Positions 63,558-64,000 of a DNA stretch of 64,000 nt are shown piece after piece. The notes under the pieces were generated by a model, which was given only the letters and a program-made list of their open reading frames with translations, was not told the DNA's origin and made no database searches. Within the stretch, counting starts at the first letter, position 1, and every line of letters begins with the position of its first letter. This stretch comes from Paracyclopina nana (Eukaryota; Arthropoda; Copepoda; Cyclopoida; Cyclopettidae), in the NCBI GenBank assembly GCA_019096065.1, contig JAGUCH010000008.1, forward strand, positions 997,001 through 1,061,000, read 5' to 3'. The position numbers and the translations under genes are program-made.

Positions 63558-63966
63558 TTTTCAATTTCATAGCGACAGCTGACTAGCGGAAAAATGCGAT
63601 GACGTAGTTGTTGTCGTTGGCGTCGCTACTCAAACAGCGTTGTTCACGCAACCTATGTTGGTAATTAAAAATGCATTTTAATTAGTTTTCAGCAATCAAT
63701 TGTGACATTAAATGATGATATCTAATTAGTAATCCCATTTCAATTAATGCTAATGATGAATTGATTTGTTTTATTCGGTTAATAACGACTTTTTCGTGAA
63801 ATAAGTTTTTTTTGTCTTAAAACAACTTACGTAAGTTGACGCAAGAATATTCTCGAATATTTCAGCTGTCGCGAAATTCAAAATAATTCGTGAATTCACC
63901 TGAGGCGAAAATAACGGTCGTCGCCATTGCGATTAAAGTTTAAATTTCGACGCTAAAAGGTTCAAA

Positions 63967-64000
63967 ATGAGTTCCCAAGCCCCAAAGGACGAAGCCGGGA
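63967..64000 (+). CDS. Possible start of a gene cut by the window end
   Basis: ATG at 63967 in AAAATGAG begins MSSQAPKDEAG and stays open to the end of the window. The upstream 110 bp is relatively CpG-rich. It would be divergent from the transposase-like gene. Too short to identify. Confidence 0.35.
   Translation, partial: MSSQAPKDEAG

Overview
This is a stretch of nuclear DNA from an animal. Genes carry many GT-AG introns, AATAAA polyadenylation signals follow stop codons, four cytosolic-type tRNA-Asp genes are present, and much of the sequence is AT-rich, built from short dispersed repeats and minisatellites. Secreted cuticle-like proteins with short two-exon genes, together with the protein set (MFSD1, TET, a fasciclin-2-like IgCAM, PGAP2), point to an arthropod. 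I lean to a crustacean such as a copepod, but that is inference. All exon models were assembled by hand from reading frame, splice signals and remembered family features; no alignment or transcript was available.

Layout. 1-2059: upstream DNA with a CTCF-like site. 2071-5414 (+): a lysosomal MFSD1-like transporter in seven coding exons, with four copies of one MITE family in its introns. 6677-9612 (-): a compact TET-type 5-methylcytosine dioxygenase in five exons; its longest intron is filled by an inverted minisatellite. 9734-11078 (-): a one-Ig-domain type I membrane protein whose 3' end abuts the TET start. 11516-14230 (-): two tandem cuticle-like genes sharing a nearly identical block, then a third small secreted protein at 17301-17893 (-). 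15.2-15.6 kb: two tRNA-Asp genes facing each other. 18-22 kb: minisatellites, MITEs and a second CTCF-like site.

22750-49642 (+): a 27-kb gene for a fasciclin-2/NCAM-like cell-adhesion protein (three Ig, one FN3, probable GPI anchor). Its 15.8-kb first intron is repeat-rich. Its third intron (8.5 kb) contains three nested C2H2 zinc-finger genes, one on the plus and two on the minus strand. 50608-52055 (+): PGAP2, a GPI-anchor remodelling factor. 52-57 kb: dispersed motifs, a minisatellite and a tRNA-Asp. 57674-58378 (+): a seven-finger C2H2 protein. 59.1 kb: a fourth tRNA-Asp. 60479-63557 (-): an intact four-exon transposase-like gene of the Tnp2/Transposase_21 type. 63967 to the end (+): the start of another possible gene.

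The most unusual material is: the TET gene with duplicated N-terminal modules; a recurring composite motif (CACAGTGGATTATTT plus a nearby GCGCAT-type word) in clusters across the window; MITEs lodged in otherwise ~60-bp introns, one with an identifiable empty site elsewhere in the window; a 150-bp palindrome that supplies a splice acceptor to a zinc-finger gene; stop codons embedded in AATAAA in four genes; and a TGTCAC/GTGACA word that saturates the coding sequence of three adjacent zinc-finger genes.
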